Origin: Sphingomonadales bacterium
GTDB taxonomy: Bacteria > Pseudomonadota > Alphaproteobacteria > Sphingomonadales > Sphingomonadaceae
NCBI GenBank assembly: GCA_027486895.1
Contig: JAIXOE010000054.1
Span: forward strand, 1 to 64,000
Direction of reading: 5' to 3'
Length of the DNA stretch: 64,000 nucleotides
How positions within the stretch are numbered: position 1 is the stretch's first letter; each line of letters starts with the position of its first letter. The position numbers and the translations under genes were made by a program. The notes beneath the pieces are model-generated. The model ran no database searches, was not told where the DNA came from, and saw only the letters and a list, made by a program, of their open reading frames with translations. Of the stretch, positions 28,455-36,660 are shown piece by piece.

Positions 28455-29363
28455 ATGAATATAATTTCATATCCGCACATTGCAGGCGCAACATTTTCGA
28501 AAATGTTGCGCCTGTTTGCGTTACCGGCGGCCACACTGCTGCTCATCATTATAGACCGCGTTCTGGGCGGTATGAGCGGCGTTGCGGCGAATATGGTTGC
28601 AGCAATAGCCATTGTGCTGGCGGGCATCCCACACGGCACGCTGGACGTCGAAATCGCCGCTGCGCATTTCGGGCAAAAGGGGATCGCGGGAAAGGCCACG
28701 ATCATCGCCGGCTATATAGGCTGCGCCGCGTTCATGATACTTTTATGGATCCAGCTTCCCGAACTTGCGCTCATTTCATTCTTGCTCATCTCAATCGTAC
28801 ATTTCAGCCGCGATTGGCGCGGCGGCGTGGACCCATTTCTGGCCATGATGGTCGGATGGGCTTTGGTCGCCTTGCCGGCACTGGCCAGCCCCGACGATGT
28901 CGCAATGATATTTGCGGCGCTGACGGGCAGCCAAAACGGCACAGTGATCGCCGCACTGCTTGGCGCGGCATCAGTCCCCGCTGCGCTGGGAAGCCTTGTC
29001 TTTGCCTATTGGGCATTCCGGCATAACGACACGCAAAGCGCACTTGAGGTGTTGGCCTGCATAACCGCAGCTTTGTTCCTGCCGCCACTGATTGCATTTG
29101 CTATATTCTTTTGCGGGCTGCACTCACCGCGTCATATGGCCGACGCGTTAAGAGAAACCGGGGCGCTTTCTCCGCTTAAAAAGGCTGCGATTATCACTGC
29201 GGTGTTCACGCTTTCGCTCGGACTGGGCGTATTGATGTTCGTGTATCAGGGCGAAGTTCCTGCGGACATGGGCATCATCCGTTCGGCATTCATTCTGATA
29301 TCCACGCTCACTGTGCCGCATTTCATCCTCGAGCATATTCTCGCCAAAACGCAGGCTGCATAA
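28455..29363 (+). CDS. blh: Brp/Blh-family beta-carotene 15,15'-dioxygenase
   Basis: Integral-membrane iron enzyme that cleaves beta-carotene to retinal, the chromophore of the upstream rhodopsin. The histidine motifs of the family are present: GIPHGTLDVE, IVHFSRDW, CGLHSPRH and VPHFILEH, spread over about eight hydrophobic segments. The start is uncertain: GTG 28425, ATG 28455 (MNIISYPH) and ATG 28503 (MLRLFALPAAT) are all in frame, none with a good ribosome-binding site, and the third lies inside a 32-bp palindrome. It is 39 nt after the rhodopsin stop and almost certainly co-transcribed. Carotenoid synthesis genes are not in the window. Confidence 0.9.
   Translation: MNIISYPHIAGATFSKMLRLFALPAATLLLIIIDRVLGGMSGVAANMVAAIAIVLAGIPHGTLDVEIAAAHFGQKGIAGKATIIAGYIGCAAFMILLWIQLPELALISFLLISIVHFSRDWRGGVDPFLAMMVGWALVALPALASPDDVAMIFAALTGSQNGTVIAALLGAASVPAALGSLVFAYWAFRHNDTQSALEVLACITAALFLPPLIAFAIFFCGLHSPRHMADALRETGALSPLKKAAIITAVFTLSLGLGVLMFVYQGEVPADMGIIRSAFILISTLTVPHFILEHILAKTQAA
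28483..28514. repeat. Perfect 32-bp palindrome at the 5' end of blh
   Basis: CAGGCGCAACATTTTC is followed immediately by its exact reverse complement. In RNA it forms a 14-bp stem closed by UCGA. It lies 68 nt after the rhodopsin stop and overlaps the beginning of the blh reading frame. It is followed only by TTTGCG, so it lacks the T-run of the other terminators in this window. Confidence 0.9.
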
Positions 29364-29435
29364 ACCCGACATCAATGCCCTTGCCCGACGGCACAAAGCG
29401 CGGCACATCATGGCCATAGTCTTCAGGAGTATGTC

Positions 29436-30746
29436 ATGAAATTCGAAACCCTGTCTTTGATGAGCAGCGTTGCGCTCTTGGCGCTTTCGACGCCCGCTTT
29501 TGCCGATCTTTCAAAACCAGAAGCCAAGATGGCGGCCACCGTTGATGCAGAATATGAACGCTCGATCGCCCTGCTTGAACGGATGGTCAACCAGAACTCG
29601 GGCACGATGAATTTCGCAGGGGTTAAGACCGTCGGCGATATGATGCGCGCTGAACTGGAACCGCTCGGCTTCAAGGTTGCATGGCTCGATATGGCCAAGG
29701 CAGGGCGCTCCGGACATCTGGTAGCGACCAAGACCGGCAAGAAGAGCGCAAAGAAGCTTTTGCTCATTGCGCATCTCGACACTGTTTTTGAGGCCGATAG
29801 CCCATTCCAGAAATTCGTGCGCAATGGTGATCAAGCTATTGGCCCTGGCGCTGGTGACGACAAGGGCGGGATGGTTGTCATCGTGTCAGCGCTGCGTGCA
29901 ATGCAGGCCGCAGGCACGCTGAAGGACGCACACATCGAAATTCACATGACGGGCGACGAGGAGGATGCGGGCGACCCAATCGAGATTACCCGCGCGCCAT
30001 TGATTGCCGCCGGTAAGTTGGCCGATGTGGCCCTCGATTTCGAAGGGCTGTCAATGGAGGATGGCAAGGACATGGGCGTGATCGCCCGCCGCTCATCCAA
30101 CAGCTGGAAGCTTGAGGTTTCCGGCGTCACTGGGCACAGCTCGCTGATCTTTGATTCCACCTATGGTGATGGCGCGGCGTTTGAATTGGCCCGGATAATG
30201 CATGAATTTCGCACCGAACTGCCCGAACCAAACCTGACGTTCAACGTAGGGTTGATTGCGGCGGGGCAAGAGGCGATCTTCGACAATGACGGTGTCCGGG
30301 CAAGCGCCAAAGGTAAGACCAATATCATCCCGGGCATTGCAATTGCGCGCGGTGACTTCCGGACTTTATCGGAAGATCAAAGCGCACGGGTTCGTCAAAA
30401 GATGCAAGCTATCGTTGCTGCGTCGGCGCCAAAGACCAGCGCTAAGATAAGCTTCGATCCGGGAGGCTACCCCGCCATGGCGCCAACGGAGGGTAACAAG
30501 GCTCTGCTGGTAAAGCTTAATGATGTTAATCAGGATTTGGGACTGGATGCCCAACTTCCGCTTGATCCGTTGAAGCGCGGCGCGGGCGACATCAGCTTCG
30601 TTGCTAATGATGTAGATGGTCTCGTTGGCCTTGGCGTCTACAGCAAGGGCGATCATGCCCCGGGCGAAACGGTCGATCTTGCCAGCATCAAGCGCCAGGC
30701 AAAACGCGCAGCTATCCTCATGACACGGCTATCAACGGGACAATAG
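29436..30746 (+). CDS. Exported M20-family metallopeptidase (CPG2-like)
   Basis: Periplasmic zinc carboxypeptidase/aminoacylase-like enzyme of 436 residues. A signal peptide (ending LSTPAFA-DL) is followed by the M20 zinc motifs: LIAHLDTV, GPGAGDDKGG, the catalytic MTGDEEDAG and a later histidine in the C-terminal lid/catalytic part. A dimerisation domain inserts around residues 210-330. The closest named relatives are glutamate carboxypeptidases. Monocistronic with a strong terminator. Confidence 0.88.
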   Translation: MKFETLSLMSSVALLALSTPAFADLSKPEAKMAATVDAEYERSIALLERMVNQNSGTMNFAGVKTVGDMMRAELEPLGFKVAWLDMAKAGRSGHLVATKTGKKSAKKLLLIAHLDTVFEADSPFQKFVRNGDQAIGPGAGDDKGGMVVIVSALRAMQAAGTLKDAHIEIHMTGDEEDAGDPIEITRAPLIAAGKLADVALDFEGLSMEDGKDMGVIARRSSNSWKLEVSGVTGHSSLIFDSTYGDGAAFELARIMHEFRTELPEPNLTFNVGLIAAGQEAIFDNDGVRASAKGKTNIIPGIAIARGDFRTLSEDQSARVRQKMQAIVAASAPKTSAKISFDPGGYPAMAPTEGNKALLVKLNDVNQDLGLDAQLPLDPLKRGAGDISFVANDVDGLVGLGVYSKGDHAPGETVDLASIKRQAKRAAILMTRLSTGQ

Positions 30747-30800
30747 CGGCACATCAAAACGCAGTCAGAGTGCAACTCAGGTCAACTGATCCGCACAGCA

Positions 30801-30846
30801 GACAATAAAAAAGGCGGTGCATTTCTGCACCGCCTTTTTTATTGTC
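30801..30846. terminator. Bidirectional rho-independent terminator
   Basis: A perfect 21-bp inverted repeat (arms starting GACAATAAAAAAGGCGG) with a TTTC loop lies between the convergent peptidase and exbD genes. It carries a T-run in both directions. Confidence 0.93.
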
Positions 30847-30868
30847 TATTTAACTGAAGGTTCGGAGA

Positions 30869-31324
30869 CTACCGACCCTCACGCGCGGCCTTGCCGAAGA
30901 CGCGGTATTGTTCGTTGCCGACAAAACCGAATTTCGTGATGCCACTGCGCTTCACCGAAACCAGTGCCTTATCAACGACGTCATAGGGCGCCGTTGGGGC
31001 TGGTTGGAACTGGAGTTCAGGTTCAGGGTTCATTGACGTCGTCCGGACCAGATACTGTTCCATCTGCTGCAATGATACCGGCGTACCATTCCACTGGATA
31101 GTGCTGTTGGGAAGAATGATGATCTTGTTAATAACAGGATCGATCGGAACTTCCGGGGGTGGCGCATTTGGATCATTAACCGGAAGGTCAATGTTTACGG
31201 CGTGCGAAACCGGGGGGATGGTGATCATCAGCATGATGAGGAGAACGAGCATAACGTCGATTAACGGCGTTGTGTTCATTTCCATCATCGGCTGGCCATC
31301 ATCGTTACCGCCACTCATTGCCAT
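30869..31324 (-). CDS. ExbD-family biopolymer transport protein (second copy)
   Basis: Energy-transducing partner of TonB, 151 residues. It has a short cytoplasmic N-terminus, one membrane segment with the proton-carrying aspartate (NTTPLIDVMLVLLIMLM) and a periplasmic domain. It is the last gene of tonB-exbB-exbD-exbD. Two ExbD proteins in one cluster are usual in Caulobacter-type TonB systems and may form mixed rotors or serve different receptors. It differs strongly from the first copy outside the membrane segment. Confidence 0.9.
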   Translation of the reverse strand: MAMSGGNDDGQPMMEMNTTPLIDVMLVLLIMLMITIPPVSHAVNIDLPVNDPNAPPPEVPIDPVINKIIILPNSTIQWNGTPVSLQQMEQYLVRTTSMNPEPELQFQPAPTAPYDVVDKALVSVKRSGITKFGFVGNEQYRVFGKAAREGR

Positions 31325-31345
31325 GATGATTGCTCCTTAAATTAC

Positions 31346-31888
31346 TTACTGCACGTTCGCATTTTCGAACGGCGATGAAATGAAGCCAACACGCGCGAAA
31401 CCGGCCATCTGCATGGTGTAAATTGCACCACCGATACAACGATAAGGTGTGTTGATATCACCACGGATGTGCGCCTCTGGCAGCATGTCCGGCTCGATAA
31501 GTCCGGCTGCGGCAGCTTGTTCGCCACCCAGCTTTTCAAATTCAGCCTTCAAATGCTTCGCTGCACGGTCCACCAACTCGGTTGAATCGACTGGCGTTAC
31601 GTTCCAGTAAATGCGGCACTCGCCATTCGGGTTTGCACCTTCATAAGCGGGGTCACCTGGATCACGACCGCCTGCATCAGTTGTCGTCACCGACAGAAGA
31701 ACGTTTTCACGCTTTGCCTTCGTTGGTTCAAACTTGATGACCGGAATGTCCATTTTCACTGTCTGGATAGCGACCGGAATTGCGATGAGGAATACGATGA
31801 GGAGCACCAACATGACGTCGACGAGCGGCGTCGTGTTGATGTCAGACATTGGCGCATCATTGCCGCCGCCTCCTGAACTGATTGCCAT
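31346..31888 (-). CDS. exbD: ExbD-family biopolymer transport protein (first copy)
   Basis: ExbD subunit of the TonB energising complex, 180 residues. The membrane segment contains the essential aspartate (INTTPLVDVMLVLLIVFLIAIP). The periplasmic part is longer than in the second copy, with two cysteines (GECRIYW, PYRCIGG) that could form a disulfide. It lies 21 nt upstream of the second exbD and 92 nt after exbB, separated by a structured spacer. Confidence 0.92.
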   Translation of the reverse strand: MAISSGGGGNDAPMSDINTTPLVDVMLVLLIVFLIAIPVAIQTVKMDIPVIKFEPTKAKRENVLLSVTTTDAGGRDPGDPAYEGANPNGECRIYWNVTPVDSTELVDRAAKHLKAEFEKLGGEQAAAAGLIEPDMLPEAHIRGDINTPYRCIGGAIYTMQMAGFARVGFISSPFENANVQ

Positions 31889-31909
31889 TGGCCAATCCTC
31901 TCTAACTAA

Positions 31910-31979
31910 ATTGGGTCAAAAATCGAGCGCCAGCGGTTGCTGGCGGATGGACCGCGCCGAGGCGCGGCCCTCACCCAAT
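31910..31979 (-). other. Structured exbB-exbD spacer
   Basis: The 92-nt spacer can fold into an outer ATTGGGT/ACCCAAT stem enclosing two hairpins (CGCCAGC-GGTT-GCTGGCG and GGACCGCG/CGCGGCCC). It begins 2 nt after the exbB stop codon in the transcript. It has no T-run, so it is more likely an RNA-processing or stability element than a terminator. Confidence 0.5.
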
Positions 31980-31980
31980 A

Positions 31981-32742
31981 TTACTTCTTAGCTGCAGCAG
32001 GTGCTGGCTTGCCAGCAGGCGCAGCGGCAGAGACAGCAGGCTTAACGCGGCCGCCCGAAGAGATGTAACCAAGCACATCGTTCGAGAAGGTTGCAAGGCT
32101 ACGTGCGATTGTCTTGTTACGTGCCTGAAGCCAGTTGTACGCAAGAACGGCAGGAACAGCAACGAACAGACCAATTGCGGTCATAATCAATGCTTCACCA
32201 ACTGGACCAGCGATCTTGCCGATGTCGGCCTGACCAGCGATGCCGATTTTAATCAGCGCCGAGTAGATGCCGATAACCGTACCGAGCAGACCAACGAAGG
32301 GAGCAGTTGCACCAACGGTTGCGAGAAACGGCAGGCCACTTGCGAGCTTGTTGTTGATAGAATCTTCCGAACGAGCCATCGCGCCATGGAGCCAGTCATG
32401 TGCCTCGACTGGGTCAGTCAAAAGGCTGTGCTGCTTTTGTGCCGAAATGCCGTCGTCAACGACCTGACGATATGCGCTGTTCTTATCAAGCTTTGCAGCA
32501 CCTTCTTCAAGCGTGGTTGCACGCCAAAATTGTGCACGGACCTCTTTATACTGGTTCAATACCTTCTGCTGTTCGAACAGCTTCGTGAACATGATGTAGA
32601 AGGAGAATACCGACATGATGACCATCACAGAGAAAATCGCGATGGAGATTGGTCCGCCTTCTTTCAGCGCGGGGATGAGACCGAATTGTGCGGCCACATC
32701 TGGGTTTGCGGCACCTGCCGCGGTCAGAAACAAAATCGACAT
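31981..32742 (-). CDS. exbB: ExbB/TolQ/MotA-family proton channel protein
   Basis: ExbB forms the pentameric inner-membrane channel that surrounds ExbD and energises TonB. The 253-residue protein has three membrane segments and the family region LPFLATVGATAPFVGLLGTVIGIYSALIKIG, with GPVGEALIMTAIGLFVAVPAVLAYNWL. The C-terminus is Ala/Pro/Lys rich. It lies between tonB and exbD, so all parts of the complex are encoded together. Confidence 0.95.
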   Translation of the reverse strand: MSILFLTAAGAANPDVAAQFGLIPALKEGGPISIAIFSVMVIMSVFSFYIMFTKLFEQQKVLNQYKEVRAQFWRATTLEEGAAKLDKNSAYRQVVDDGISAQKQHSLLTDPVEAHDWLHGAMARSEDSINNKLASGLPFLATVGATAPFVGLLGTVIGIYSALIKIGIAGQADIGKIAGPVGEALIMTAIGLFVAVPAVLAYNWLQARNKTIARSLATFSNDVLGYISSGGRVKPAVSAAAPAGKPAPAAAKK

Positions 32743-32821
32743 TTTAACTACCTCTCAAAAAATATTACTTGCTAGCAAATAAGGCCCAGAGCCAAGGCTC
32801 CCCCTATACCGGGCCAGAAAA

Positions 32822-33475
32822 TTATTTCGGTATCTGCCACCGCACGCGGTTTGAGTACGAACCTTGAACCTTTTCGCCATTGCGGACGGCCGGGTCAAAG
32901 CGTGCACGACGCTTCACGTTGGTGCAGGTTGCCGCATCAAGGTCAGGATGTCCGCTTGACTGCGTAATCTGGCAATCAATGACGCGGCCATCTGCTCCGA
33001 TGGTAACACGGAACCCGGTGGTGCCTTCACGCTCCTGCTGCAAAGCACGCGACGGATAGTCATTCGTGTTTGCCCAGTTACCTGGATTGCCCCGTGGCTT
33101 CGCTTCAGCAGTAGGACCTGCTGGCGGTGGCGGCGCGGCTGGCGCTGGTGGCGCTGCCGTGGGTACAATTGGAGCCGCAGGTGGCGGCGTATCGACTGTA
33201 CGAACCGTTGGCGGCGGAGTCACCGTCTTCACAAGCGGCGGAGGCGAAACAACCGGAGGTTCGATCTGCTTCTCAGGCTCGGGTGGTGGCTCTTCTTCTT
33301 CGGGTGGCTCTTCTTCTTTCACGTCGACCACGGTCATCTTTTCCTTGATCGCGACGACCGCATCATATGCGAGGCCAGTCACCAAGGCATAACCTAGGAA
33401 GGCGTGAAGAAGGAGTACAATGATGACAGAAACCAAACGGTTTGTGCTCATCCCATCTTGATCAGCATATGCCAT
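32822..33475 (-). CDS. tonB: Energy transducer TonB
   Basis: Periplasm-spanning protein that passes proton-motive force from ExbB/ExbD to outer-membrane receptors. The 217-residue protein has an N-terminal membrane anchor (VSVIIVLLLHAFLGYALVTGL, with the conserved histidine), a long Pro/Glu/Val-rich spacer (residues 50-130) and a C-terminal TonB domain (YPSRALQQEREGTTGFRVTIGADGRVIDCQITQSSGHPDLDAA). It is the first gene of the four-gene operon. No clear Fur box was recognised in the 255-bp gap upstream. Confidence 0.95.
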   Translation of the reverse strand: MAYADQDGMSTNRLVSVIIVLLLHAFLGYALVTGLAYDAVVAIKEKMTVVDVKEEEPPEEEEPPPEPEKQIEPPVVSPPPLVKTVTPPPTVRTVDTPPPAAPIVPTAAPPAPAAPPPPAGPTAEAKPRGNPGNWANTNDYPSRALQQEREGTTGFRVTIGADGRVIDCQITQSSGHPDLDAATCTNVKRRARFDPAVRNGEKVQGSYSNRVRWQIPK

Positions 33476-33730
33476 GCGGAAACAACTCTCCTACCTTCAA
33501 AACAAAACAGTACGCTAGGGACGCAAGCTTTACCATGCCCCCTAAGTACCCCCGCGATATCGAATTCTGTGTTCTTTTTTGCTCGATTCACCGATGCATT
33601 AGCCAACCCTAACAGGCCAAGCAATCCGGATTCTGCGATTCAGACGCAATTCATGGACAGGTTCACATTATGCTACAATATGATACACGCAAAACTGGCG
33701 TCTGACGCCGGCGTGAGAAAAGGATGATTA

Positions 33731-34585
33731 ATGCGATTTGTGCGGACAAAAGCCACTTTATGCTTGGTTTTGATGGGCTTGAGTAGCGCCGTAATTGCGC
33801 AGCCCGCCCCGTCCCTGCCGCCAGCATTCGCCATCGAGGCAGAAACCGGCAGCTATGCCGATATTGCCGATTTGGTAGTAATATCACCTCTGATCATCGA
33901 TGTAACGGTGCGCAACGCAAGTAAAGTTGCTCCCGAACAGGCGATAGGCGTGCCCGTATCACTCCAGCGCATGCTGATTGAAGCTGACGTCATGGCGTTG
34001 ATTCGCGGTGAAGGTGGCATCGCTTCTCGCGTCCGTTTCGTGCTGGATGTGCCCAAGGATGCCAAGGGCAAAGTGCCCAAATTGAAAAAGCAGCGGTTGT
34101 TTCTATTTGGCAGCCCAGTGTCAGGGCGCTCAGGCGAAATCCGATTGGCTCGGCCCAACGCGCTTGCTTATTTCAGCCCGGCAAATGATGCCCTCGTCCG
34201 CCGCATCACTCAAGAGGCTGTTCTGATTGATGCTCCGCAACGCATTACCAGCGTCGCCAGCGCTTTCCATAGCGCCGGGACCGTACTCGGTGAGGGCGAG
34301 ACGCAGATTTTCCTAAAAACCGAAAAGGACCAGCCAGTGTCACTGACGGTTCTTAGCCGACCGAACCAACAAAAGCAGTGGGCGGTATCCACCGCTGAAG
34401 TTATTGATTCCTCGGCCACCGCGCCTGAACGCTTCACGTTGTTATGGTATCGCCTCGCCTGCGGCCTGCCACGCAGCCTCCCCACCGACCGTATCGAAGC
34501 AGCCCGCGATGAAGATGCCGCGCGCGCGCAAGCTGACTATAAATTTGTGATCGACGCGCTCGGGCCGTGTGGCCGCAAGCGCTAG
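33731..34585 (+). CDS. Exported protein of unknown function
   Basis: A 284-residue protein with a signal peptide (MRFVRTKATLCLVLMGLSSAVIA-QP). The mature part has no cysteine except two near the C-terminus (ACGLP, GPCG), which may form a disulfide. It looks like a mixed alpha/beta protein; no catalytic motif or named family was recognised. A stretch of KGKVPKLKKQRLFLFGSPVSG is strongly basic. It stands alone between tonB (divergent) and a convergent adenosyltransferase gene. Confidence 0.75.
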   Translation: MRFVRTKATLCLVLMGLSSAVIAQPAPSLPPAFAIEAETGSYADIADLVVISPLIIDVTVRNASKVAPEQAIGVPVSLQRMLIEADVMALIRGEGGIASRVRFVLDVPKDAKGKVPKLKKQRLFLFGSPVSGRSGEIRLARPNALAYFSPANDALVRRITQEAVLIDAPQRITSVASAFHSAGTVLGEGETQIFLKTEKDQPVSLTVLSRPNQQKQWAVSTAEVIDSSATAPERFTLLWYRLACGLPRSLPTDRIEAARDEDAARAQADYKFVIDALGPCGRKR

Positions 34586-34742
34586 GGGGCTGCGCATAAG
34601 GGCGCAGCTGCCGCAAGGACCAGTGTAAACCAGTTGTTGGCATCGGGCTTGGATTGCACAGCGGCATAAGCATCACACAATGGTGCAGCAGGATCGGCCG
34701 TTAACTTGCGCTTGGCAGAAAAACGGCTTTTCAGATCTGTCG

Positions 34743-35324
34743 TCACCGCGATGCGCCGGGCACCCACATGATATCACCACCGCGGGTCGAATTGATCAGC
34801 CGACACAGGACGAAAAGATAGTCTGACAGACGATTGATGTAGTTTAACGCCTGTGGATTTATCGAAACGTCCAGCGACGCAGCGACCAGTGCCCGTTCAG
34901 CACGGCGCGAGATGGCACGTGCCATATGCATATGCGCCGCTGCCAAGCTGCCGCCCGGAAGTATGAAGCTCGTCAATGGCGGAAGCTGATCGTTTGCTTT
35001 ATCAATTGCAGCCTCAAGCCATTCGACTTGGGACGAGACAATCCGCAATTCCATCGGCGATGGTTCAAAGCTTTCGCCCGGCGTCGCGATATCGGCACCA
35101 AGATCAAACAAGTCATTTTGGATACGCCGCAACTCGGCAACCAAAGGCGTTTCGCCTTCATCGGCCGCAAGCGCCTGAAGCGCTACGCCAAGTGCGCTAT
35201 TGGTTTCGTCTATTTCGCCAATGGCGTGTAAGCGCGCGTTGGTTTTGGAGACGCGTGAGCCATCGACCAGCCCAGTGGTTCCGTCGTCACCAGTGCGCGT
35301 GTAAATCTTGTTGAGCTTTACCAT
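34743..35324 (-). CDS. Cob(I)yrinic acid a,c-diamide adenosyltransferase (PduO type)
   Basis: Converts cob(I)alamin to adenosylcobalamin using ATP. Start at ATG 35324 (MVKLNKIYTRTGDDGTTGL) gives 193 residues. The N-terminal TRTGDDGTTGL ATP-binding loop, the NxxLFDLGADIATP region and the C-terminal RRAERALV...LNYINRLSDYLFVLCR motifs are typical of the PduO/MMAB family. It is the last gene of a gluQRS-HIG1-pduO cluster. Confidence 0.93.
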   Translation of the reverse strand: MVKLNKIYTRTGDDGTTGLVDGSRVSKTNARLHAIGEIDETNSALGVALQALAADEGETPLVAELRRIQNDLFDLGADIATPGESFEPSPMELRIVSSQVEWLEAAIDKANDQLPPLTSFILPGGSLAAAHMHMARAISRRAERALVAASLDVSINPQALNYINRLSDYLFVLCRLINSTRGGDIMWVPGASR

Positions 35325-35340
35325 GTCTGACGCCGCCCGC

Positions 35341-35568
35341 TTATTGCGAACCGGCGACCAAGACGAGCACAGCCAGCAAAGCGATGGTAATGGCCTGCCA
35401 TTTGACGCGGGCAAACATCATCTTGTTCTGCACTGCGAGCGATTTGGGCATTCCCGCTTCATCCACATCGGTTGGTCGCAAATTGGCAAACGCGTGAAGC
35501 CCACGGATAAGTGCAAATGCCACGGCACCAGCAGCGCCAATGATGAGGAGAACCAGCAAAATAGTCAT
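35341..35568 (-). CDS. HIG1-domain small membrane protein
   Basis: A 75-residue protein with two membrane segments (residues 2-24 and 57-73) separated by a cytoplasmic loop with the QNKMMFARVKWQ pattern of bacterial HIG1-like proteins, whose mitochondrial relatives associate with cytochrome oxidase. A role in respiratory-complex assembly is inference. It lies 16 nt upstream of the adenosyltransferase gene. Confidence 0.75.
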   Translation of the reverse strand: MTILLVLLIIGAAGAVAFALIRGLHAFANLRPTDVDEAGMPKSLAVQNKMMFARVKWQAITIALLAVLVLVAGSQ

Positions 35569-35611
35569 CGGGAGAAATCCTTGTCCGGGGCCAATACCCC
35601 GCGGCGCCTAT

Positions 35612-36493
35612 TTAGGCATGGGATAACGAGATTCCAAGCGGTAGCGTTGCGTGACGCAAATTATTAATAAGTCCAATGCCGCTTTCGCCCGCCGACCGCT
35701 GGTCCGACAGCGCAGGCGACGATTTGCTTTTCGCGAGCTTTTCGCCGCTGGTGTCCAACAACAACGGGTGATGCCAATATATCGGCTCAGGCAAATTCAA
35801 CAGTTGCTGCAACAGTCGGTGGATGGCGGTATATCCGAATAGATCTTGTCCGCGCACGACATGCGACACATTATCGGCGGCGTCATCAATCGTCGCGGCA
35901 AGATGGTAAGATGCCGGCGCATCTTTGCGCCACAGAACAACATCGCCAAATGCCATTGGGTCCGCAAATTGCTGCCCTGCGGCCAAATCAACCCATCGCA
36001 GCAGCCCAGACTGCACGACCGCTTTGGGCATATCAATCCGCAAGTTATGCGGAACGGAGGGGTCAATGTCGCGGTCCCTGCAAGTTCCTGGATAATGGGG
36101 GCCATCTGGACCATGCGGGACCGGCTTGTTCTTCAGCGCATTGGCAATGTCGCTTCGCGTGCAGGTGCAACGGTATAGCAACCCGTCCGCGATCAACCGG
36201 TCGCGCGCAGCTTCATATCTGGCAATGTTCTGCGATTGAAATTGCACGGGGCCATCATGATGCAGTCCAAGCCACTCCATATCGGACCGTATCGCCGCGA
36301 TATGCTCTGCGCGGCTGCGTGTCCCGTCAATATCTTCGATCCGCAGGTGGAACTGACCGCCCAAAGAACGCGCAAAATCATGCGCACACAACGCCGAAAA
36401 GGCATGTCCAAGGTGCAACCGGCCATTGGGACTCGGCGCAAATCTGGTGACGGCTGCGCCATCATATTCCGGCGGCGCAGGCAGATATTGCAT
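35612..36493 (-). CDS. gluQ: Glutamyl-Q tRNA(Asp) synthetase
   Basis: A truncated glutamyl-tRNA synthetase paralogue that attaches glutamate to queuosine in the anticodon of tRNA-Asp. It has the HLGH nucleotide-binding signature (APSNPNG-type start RFAPSPNGRLHLGHAF), the zinc cluster CTC...Y-x3-C (YRCTCTRSD, HYPGTC), and the KLAKSKSS loop, and it lacks the anticodon-binding domain at 293 residues. ATG 36493 (MQYLPAPPEYDG) is chosen; the ORF extends to 36541 but that adds an unlikely hydrophobic leader. First gene of the cluster with HIG1 and PduO. Confidence 0.92.
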   Translation of the reverse strand: MQYLPAPPEYDGAAVTRFAPSPNGRLHLGHAFSALCAHDFARSLGGQFHLRIEDIDGTRSRAEHIAAIRSDMEWLGLHHDGPVQFQSQNIARYEAARDRLIADGLLYRCTCTRSDIANALKNKPVPHGPDGPHYPGTCRDRDIDPSVPHNLRIDMPKAVVQSGLLRWVDLAAGQQFADPMAFGDVVLWRKDAPASYHLAATIDDAADNVSHVVRGQDLFGYTAIHRLLQQLLNLPEPIYWHHPLLLDTSGEKLAKSKSSPALSDQRSAGESGIGLINNLRHATLPLGISLSHA

Positions 36494-36660
36494 CAGAAAG
36501 TCGTCGGCACGCAAAAAAACATATCCCCAAAAAAATACCATATCCGGTGTGTTTGCCCCCTTGACGTCACCATATGTGCAAATAGGTTGGCAAGTGTCAG
36601 AATGCTGTAACGCTAATACGCTTAAAGCATGTATGACATAAAGGGAGTAGGGTTCGACTT

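Noticed and set aside
34582-34767. 61-residue minus-strand ORF overlapping the end of the PduO-type gene
   Set aside because: It starts inside the adenosyltransferase C-terminus, runs into the opposite-strand unknown gene and has no ribosome-binding site or family signal. It could be real but is not supported.
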